Below, in pieces: positions 57,748-64,000 of a DNA stretch of 64,000 nucleotides. The stretch is taken from NCBI GenBank assembly GCA_905250075.1, contig CAJNOP010000004.1:4294952-4358951 (forward strand), read 5' to 3'. The translations under genes and the position numbers were made by a program. The notes beneath the pieces are model-generated. The model was not told where the DNA came from and did not search any database. It was given only the letters and a program-made list of their open reading frames with translations. Within the stretch, counting starts at the first letter, position 1. Every line of letters starts with the position of its first letter. The DNA comes from Rotaria sp. Silwood1 (Eukaryota > Rotifera > Eurotatoria > Philodinida > Philodinidae).

Positions 57748-59157
57748 GTAAAAAAAATCCCATATGAATTCATTGATTGATTTGACTTTTAGTGACAATA
57801 CGATCGCACCATCTCTTTTTTCGTCCTTCAAAAAATTATTTATCCACTTGTTTTTTTTGCAAATTACTGTGCGCTTGTTCTAAATTGAAGCTTTTTTTTT
57901 ATCATGAGTGTTTCAATAGAACAAAGTGAGCTTTACATAATGACTACTTTCTATTGTAACTTTTCGTTGAGTATGTGTTTAAAAGGGATGTTGTCGTTTT
58001 ATGTATACCGGAAATTTTCAAGAACAAAACGAGAAACGACGTTTTTTTCTAGTGTAACGAGTAGCTAATTTATTGTTCAATATAGCATTAAGAAGAGCAC
58101 TAGAAAGTGTATGATATATTTTATTAAAATAGAGATTTCATGTTGGAAAATTATGTTTGCCATCTCCAAAGTATAGATCAATCACAGATAGACCTTCTTA
58201 TAGGATCTCATGCACACATTGAATGATTTATTAAAAAATTGTTTTAAAAGCGTTGACAACTAGGAAGTCGTTTCCTTACAAAACTGTTACATTTCAAATC
58301 AAAAACGACTTTATCACTTACGTTATGTGGCTCTGTTACGTCATAAATAATATGTATACAAAGTTTACCGTATTTCCAACACCAGACTGAATATTTATCT
58401 CAGCAAACAAAGATGTAGTGGATGAAACTTAAAATAAGGCATTATTTTAAATTTTATCCTCTATCTAAATACATGTGACACGCAAAACTTAATTACGTGA
58501 TTAATGAGATCTTCATTAAGGCTGTCATAGGAATTACGGCAAGCTTCTTACACCTGCTATTAATGATGTAACAAAGATACATAACGTAAATGATGTAATC
58601 GACTTTGATTTGTAATATAACAGTTTTCCATGAATAATAATCGCCTATAAACCCATGTTTTTAAAACAATTTTTTAATAAATCATTCAATGTGTGCATGA
58701 GATCCTATAAGAAGGTCTATCTGTAATTGATCTATACTTTGGAGATGGCAAACAATTTTCCAACATGAAATCTCTATTTTAATAAAATATATCATACACT
58801 TTCTAGTGCTCTTCTTAATGCTATATTGAACAATAAATTAGCTACTCGTTACACTAAAAAAACAATGTCGTTTCTCGTTTTGTTCTTGAAAATTTCCGGT
58901 ATACATAAAAAGAAAACATTCCTTTTAAACACATATTCAACGAAAAGTTACAATAGAAAGTAGTCATTATGTAAAGCTCACTTTGTTCTATTGAAACACT
59001 CATGATAAAAAAAAGCTTCAATTTAGAACAAGCGCACAGTAATTTGCAAAAAAAAACAAGTGGATAAATAATTTTCGAAGGATGAAAAATGAGATGGTGC
59101 GATCGTATTGTCACTAAAAGTCAAATCAATCAATGAATTCATATGAGATTTTTTTAC
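57748..59157. mobile_element. 1.4-kb palindromic (foldback) insertion
   Basis: Arms 57748-58345 and 58561-59157 are imperfect reverse complements for nearly 600 bp, around a spacer of about 215 bp. Outer ends read GTAAAAAAAATCCCATATGA and, inverted, GGTAAAAAAATCTCATATGA. ACCAGTAA occurs at 57722-57729 and 59156-59163, a possible but asymmetrically placed direct repeat. Each arm holds a short ATG frame starting MSVSIEQSELYIMTTFY (57905-58063 plus; 59003-58854 minus). No transposase motif is visible. Confidence 0.7.
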
Positions 59158-59459
59158 CAGTAATTTACAGACTATGGATTATGTTTTAATGACAGCCAAA
59201 TCATTCTAACGCATTTAGTTTTTGAGATATAATCAAAAGAAAATAGACTTCTTTATTGGTGGGATAATTTTGACAGCGACTGCATATGTAATATATTCCT
59301 AATTGTATACATCGTGAACGATGAATTCAAATTTTATTTACTAATTTATTATATGTTAATAATAAATACCAGACAAAATAACATTTTTTTCACAATACAC
59401 ACACACAAACATCACGAATGTGTTTTCCTGTATACATCTAGGCTGTAATGGTTAATATT

Positions 59460-60010
59460 TAGTTGAATGTTCATTGTGATTAGCCACAACTCTCTCAGTC
59501 GTATTGACTATCGTATTTTCCCATATAATTATTACACATTTACCAAGGATTTTTCGAATGAATAATTTCATTTTATTCAAAAAATATCGAAAGTAATAAA
59601 TGACTCGCGAATATCGAAATACAAAATGATTTAGTATAATATAAAAGAATAATCAAAGATAAAAACAATGAATCCACCAATCGATTCATAAAACGACACT
59701 TCTTCTCGTGATATATAGAGCCTGAGTGTCGGTAAGGGTAAAAGGACAATGAGAAGTTCTATATAATTTCAGTGCTTTTCTGACTGATTTTTGATTGCTC
59801 GTAGTGCCATATAATAGCAGTGGAATGAATATGGGACGGAAGCAATTGTTTCAGAAACAAATGTCATCGGAATGCATCTGACCAAGAGGCGACAATCGTG
59901 GATACCAATCGAATATATCTAGTGCGTCTAGGTTTTTGGAATGTAGAAAGAATAATAAGTTATGCAAGCCATTATTAATATTGATCTACATCCTACTTGC
60001 ACCGACATCA
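59460..60010 (-). pseudogene. GPCR pseudogene
   Basis: On the minus strand the remnants follow the intact receptor at 52172-53482. PRLSPLGQMHSDD followed, after a stop, by NNCFRPIFIPLLLYGTTS and NQKSVRKA corresponds to the second extracellular loop, TM5 and third loop (functional copy: FVVFWLGIIPHILMLIFGF, then NIRRTKTRV). DNA similarity extends through the TM6-tail region (ACCAAGGATTTTTCGAAT; AATGATTTAGTATAATATAA against AGGATTTAGCATAATTAGCA). Several stops and indels break the frame, and no start region is visible right of about 60010. Confidence 0.6.
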
Positions 60011-61044
60011 TCGAGATTATATAAAATGTGACAGTATCCCTATGGATTCACTTGTACATCGTGCTCAATAATTGTACTGTTAGAATTATTTCATGTAGAA
60101 TTCATATTTCAACTTCATTCTTCTTTTTATGACATTAGATGCTTTTATTAATCAATTATTTTTTATTTTAGAGTCATTGATTTATTTAGATATAATGAGT
60201 TTTCATCTTTTTAAAAAAATACCATTGAATTCAATATTAATGTCTAAAGAGAAAACTTTCTTTTTATGTTGATATAAGAATCTTTTCCAACTTCGCCGTC
60301 GAATGCCTTTCCAACTATTATTGATTATTCTAGATTATGTTTATTGTCATAAAAGAACTGATTACAGACTGTTTTATTTGACATTACGATAGTAAATAAT
60401 GGTTAAATCAATTGATTTCACAAGCTTGACAAAATTCTTTTTTATTCATTCGTCAATGTTTTTTTTGTTGATTATTCAGAAAAAAATTGCTGCGAATACG
60501 AAATACATCTAAAGATAGCATTCCTATAATGCCATATTGAAGAAGAAGGCGTAAATCACTTTACAAATTGTGAAGTAAGAAGTTTTTTTTTTAACACGAG
60601 CAATCATTTTCAAACATCAGTCAACAACTTTATTGTGAAAATTTTGATTTCAATGATGAGAAAATTATCAATGATCTTTCAATGTTTAAACTATTGATCT
60701 ATTATCAACAGAATAGAAAATATCAATTTGTTCATTATGGGAAAAAAATTTTCTCTTCTTTCATGACTATTCATCAATGTATTGATACGTGTGTAAACAC
60801 CCGTAACAAAGTGATTGAATGTCGTTTGCACATATTGACACGGTCGCATTCAATCGCTGTTTTCCCACAGAATAAGAAGAATTGTCAATTGATGTTCACA
60901 TACATACATATATATGCATGATATATTCCATATCGTGGGAGAGAGCAAGCGAGAGAGTATTATATATGTACATAAACATATATAAAGAGTCAAGAAACGA
61001 GTGAACAACAATCATTTCATTTGAATACAAGAAAAAAAACCAAA
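60011..61044. other. intergenic region before the tetraspan gene
   Basis: AT-rich. A brief coding-like piece around 60290-60390 (QLRRRMPFQLLLIILDYVY) ends at a stop and has no visible partners. CA/TATA-rich DNA and a GA-repeat (60938-60956) directly precede the gene start. Confidence 0.4.
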
Positions 61045-61696
61045 ATGGCTGTTAACATTATATACATTTTACAAAAAATATTTTTAATTACTATACCAAT
61101 AACAACAATATTAACAACTATCGCTATGCTTATGCCTTATTGGTGGTCATCAAATACTTTTCAAGTTGGTCTTTGGCGTGCTCGTTCATTTTTTTCATCA
61201 TGGATAACTATTGAACCAGAAATTGATACACAAGAAGGTAAGAATAAAAAAATTAATTCAAATGAATTTTTTATTTTCTAATAATAATATATACATATAT
61301 TTGTTAATAGGTCGTCTGCTATTTATTTTACAAATTCTTTCATTTATATCTGTATTATTAACAGATTTAAGTGGTTGTATTTGGTTAATAATTCTTATAC
61401 GTCGTATTTATCATACATCATTAATATCACTTGTATTTCTACTTTTCTTAAATATTCTAACATATTTTTGTTTATCAATAATGATATATTTTATATGGTA
61501 TATAACTATAAATACGATGGATCTTATTCATTTATCATATTCATTCTATTTAACATTGTTTATTATTTTATTTCATACAATAACACTTGTTAGTCTAACA
61601 ATAAGTTTAGCTAAATATCGAACAAATCATCATACAATTCAACCATATCAATCTAATGAAAAAACTTCATTTGCTTTTAATGAACTTATCGTATAA
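61045..61696 (+). CDS. small four-transmembrane protein, claudin/PMP22-like
   Basis: Exons 61045-61237 and 61311-61696 join in phase (GAAG^GTCGT); 192 residues. Hydrophobic segments lie at about 7-30, 66-95, 102-128 and 140-165. The first loop after TM1 contains YWWSSNTFQVGLW, the W...GLW pattern typical of the claudin/PMP22/EMP superfamily, but lacks the two cysteines that claudins carry after it. The C-terminus is short and hydrophilic, ending NELIV, a possible class II PDZ-type end. The start is the ATG in CAAAATGG; the frame upstream begins only with TTG. Candidate polyadenylation signals (AATAAA) occur about 65 bp past the stop. Likely a membrane or junction protein; the specific family is uncertain. 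Confidence 0.65.
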
Positions 61697-63713
61697 GAAA
61701 TGAAATGTATATATTCAATAGAATTTTTATTTTAACCGGTGTTATTCTTATTTAAAAATAAATAAAAAAATTTCTACATTATATTCAGATAATCTTTCAT
61801 TATGATTTTTTCAAAGATAAAAGAAAATGATTATATCATGTGATTGTTATTTCCTCTCGGTCTCAAATTGTCTAGACATTTGAACAAACAAGATTCAATC
61901 GCCGAATTAATTTTCTTTTTTTTTTTGGTGTCTAACACCTACGGTGAAGTTCAAAAGTGTCAATTAATTTTTCTCTTTCATATCATGATGAATTCATGTT
62001 TGATCAAGATCATTCAATTTGTCTATTACTAATGTGAAATTTATACAAATACGTAGCTACCAAATTGTGAACGCTTTAATTATGAGTTCTGTTCTATTAA
62101 ATATACAGCATGACGCAAAAGTTAATGGGCACTTGTTGACTGTGAATAATTCTTAATAGTATTCGTAGTTTTTTCGGAAGGTTTGTGAGAAATCAAAATG
62201 GAACACAGTGGTGTTCGCAAAGTTTGAAGTGCTATGAGAACTTTGAAAGCCACGGTTTTTTTTAAAATCTTGATTGTTAATACCTTCCTAGATATATTTT
62301 CTTTGTAATTCGATACCTCCACGTATGTTCTTTTCAACAATGAAAGTCATAGCTTTCATTCTTGTTTTCATCAATAGTTATTTCTTGTAAAAACTGTCCG
62401 ATGACTTTTTGTACATTCTATATACTGGTGAGAACAAAAGATCATATGATATTGCAAATTAGAAGTGAAGATCACAATGATTTATTAATTTTTGTTTGTA
62501 CTGTGAAGTAATATTCATGTGCTATTCAATGTTTTATGCTACGTGGTGAGCTCTCGAAAATCGACTTGATTCTATCGTAGGTTGTGATTTTTTGTATCAT
62601 ATACTATATATCTGTGCTCACCGTTCCGGAGTTTCAAATTGGTCTTCCGGGAAAAAAATCTAGGTAAAACATTGATACCATTATTTTTAAAAACAATGTA
62701 ATCAAATGTTGCAAAAGCATAATCATGATCTTAAATTATAAGAAAATGTGCAAACTGTATTTTTCGAATTGAAACTTCTTATATTAACTGACATCGATTA
62801 GCTTGTGACAAAAGTTTATGAACAAGATTTTTTTTTAAACTTATCTATTTGTATTCAATGAAAACTATTGATTATTTGAGAATCAATACGTGTTTGCAAT
62901 TTGGAAATAAGATCACGGCAAATTTCTGCATTCTTAATTGCGAACAATGTTGTACTAATTGGCTTAATTTTTTGTTCGCAATTAGAATATAGTCGTTATT
63001 AAAAAAGTAACCATGGGATATTGTTTTTTTATACTTATCCTTCATATTTTGTTGATGAGTTTGACTTTATGTTTGATGATGCAATAAGAATTCAAAGTTT
63101 GAATCATTTAGAATGATAGAGCGAAAAGTTCTCCACAAAAATATTTTGCAGCTGTCTACGATGTTTTTTAATCGAGATACATCAATCTTATGAAAGGTAC
63201 AAAAAGTCCATTTTTCTGCTATTTTGTATAGAAAGATTATTCTTGTATCTTCTATTAGATTGATGTATCTTGACAAAAAAACATTAAAGAGAATTTTTTT
63301 TGCTCTATCATTCTCCGTCATTGAAACACAATTTCAAGAAATGAAATCCTTAGTTTGGATTTGTGACAGATCTTATCCTTCAGAAACTATCAATTATTTT
63401 TATCTTCGAAAAATCTTGTTGAAAATATAATTCTCTACACAAATTATTATTTAGATTCTTATTAGTATTGACAGTAGTGCAGAAAAAATTGAAAATAAAT
63501 CTGATTGAATAATTTTGGAAAACACTGTATATTATTGCAATAGAATAGTTAATATGCATTCGTTCATGCAATTATTTATTATGGTTTAAATTTTTAACAA
63601 TCGATTTCGAACTGAAATGATGTATCCAGTTGTGTTAATGCATATATTTTGTATTTTCAGTACGAAAAAAAAAGAATTGCAAACATACTAAGAAAAGTCT
63701 TTTAACACAAAAT
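61697..63713. other. intergenic region
   Basis: Two kilobases without a gene I can support. A stretch beginning ACAGCATGACGCAAAAGTTA at 62105 looks like a transposon terminus, but I could not find its partner. 63107-63320 is a small foldback. Confidence 0.45.
63107..63320. repeat. 0.2-kb inverted repeat (small foldback)
   Basis: AGAATGATAGAGC with GAGATACATCAATCTT (63109-63190) pairs with AGATTGATGTATCTTG and GCTCTATCATTCTC (63259-63316). Arms are interrupted, spacer about 70 bp; it resembles the larger foldbacks in structure but not in sequence. Confidence 0.5.
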
Positions 63714-64000
63714 TTAATCGTCTATATGAATTGAATGATAGAAAAAATTTAAACATTGTTTATATGCTTCTTGTGCACTATTATAAACTTTTCCTTTAAT
63801 ACTTTTATTTCCTTGCATTTGTTCATCACATTGAGCAATAAATTCTTCAAATGTATTTAAATCATTTTTTGAAGGTTTTTCACCTTCAATTAAACGTTTA
63901 AATGCTTCATCAAATTCTTTTGATATTATATTTTTTTCACCTGTTCCTTCAGGTAATTGATCATAATTTGGCCATTGTTCAATACATGGTTGACATTGAC
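63714..64000 (-). CDS. C-terminal exon of an unrecognised gene, cut by the right edge
   Basis: An open frame enters from the right edge and ends at TAA 63716-63714, giving 94 complete codons. It is hydrophilic and well-behaved coding sequence: CQPCIEQWPNYDQLPEGTG, EFDEAFKRLIEGEKPSKNDL, FEEFIAQCDEQMQ, ending FFYHSIHIDD. Two cysteines near the left of the visible part and one more in EEFIAQC could form disulphides or bind metal. Predicted largely alpha-helical by composition. I do not recognise the family; the start and domain context lie beyond the window. Confidence 0.7.
   Translation of the reverse strand, partial: QCQPCIEQWPNYDQLPEGTGEKNIISKEFDEAFKRLIEGEKPSKNDLNTFEEFIAQCDEQMQGNKSIKGKVYNSAQEAYKQCLNFFYHSIHIDD

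Larger units (their letters stand above)
57500..60010. repeat. diverged second copy of the GPCR locus (segmental duplication)
   Basis: 57500-57700 matches 51778-51990: GTAAGAATTGTTCACAA, GTTATGTAGCA and CATTTAAAA occur in order, with GAACACAAGGAGAAGTTCAT matching GAATACAAGAAGAAGTTTAT. After the inserted palindrome, 59280-60010 continues alongside 52020-53060, including ACCAAGGATTTTTCGAAT against ACCAAGAATTTTTCGAAA. Same orientation, about 6-7 kb apart. Confidence 0.65.

Noticed and set aside
58854-59114. 86-codon frame on the minus strand
   Set aside because: It belongs to the right arm of the 1.4-kb palindrome; no family match or splice context.
60682-60921. 79-codon plus-strand frame before the tetraspan gene
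   Set aside because: No recognisable motif, no splice partner and composition of spacer DNA.
62105-62340. Terminus-like ACAGCATGACGC sequence as a complete transposon
   Set aside because: No matching inverted end or transposase frame was found nearby.

Overview
The window is a stretch of an animal nuclear genome. It is AT-rich. Genes are cut into many short exons by GT-AG introns, mostly about 50-70 bp, with a few long introns (0.4-2.7 kb) that hold repeats. The gene set is metazoan: ARL2, an IRBIT/AHCYL-type S-adenosylhomocysteine hydrolase-like protein, gamma-secretase activating protein (GSAP), an SLC9A/NHE Na+/H+ exchanger, the seven-PDZ scaffold GRIP, a CorA-like metal transporter, a rhodopsin-like GPCR and a claudin-like four-helix protein. 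Intron style, compactness and a degenerate tract of TGTGGG repeats (the telomere unit I recall for bdelloid rotifers) suggest a bdelloid rotifer. That assignment is inference.

Layout: 0-3.4 kb has no confident gene. 3.5-18.5 kb (minus) holds ARL2 and, upstream of it, AHCYL. AHCYL has a constant 12-exon body and five alternative first exons spread over 9.5 kb. The gaps between these exons hold the telomere-like tract, a 0.6 kb near-perfect palindrome and a 0.9 kb foldback element. 19.3-27.7 kb (minus) is a full-length GSAP of 25 exons (832 residues), including an 18-nt microexon. 29.8-32.9 kb (plus) is the NHE gene: 12 exons, 696 residues. 36.4-45.8 kb (minus) is GRIP: 16 exons, 1053 residues in the shortest reading, with three alternative N-termini, one of which resembles the palmitoylated GRIP1b start. 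48.8-51.7 kb (plus) is a CorA-like gene broken by a 100-N assembly gap where the membrane helices should be. 52.2-53.5 kb (minus) is a GPCR.

57.5-60.0 kb is a diverged second copy of the GPCR's 3' flank and coding region. It is now a pseudogene and carries a 1.4 kb palindromic insertion. 61.0-61.7 kb (plus) is a small tetraspan gene, and the right edge cuts an unrecognised minus-strand gene.

Exon joins were made by hand. For ARL2, AHCYL, GSAP, NHE, GRIP, the GPCR and the tetraspan gene, every join was checked for GT-AG and reading phase, and each model stays open to a stop codon. I see no tRNA, rRNA, CRISPR array or bacterial-type operon. I did not find a wholly new system. The most notable observations are the two parallel multi-promoter loci (AHCYL and GRIP), where N-terminal cassettes feed one constant body in a fixed phase, the TGTGGG tract, and the nested palindrome in the duplicated GPCR locus.
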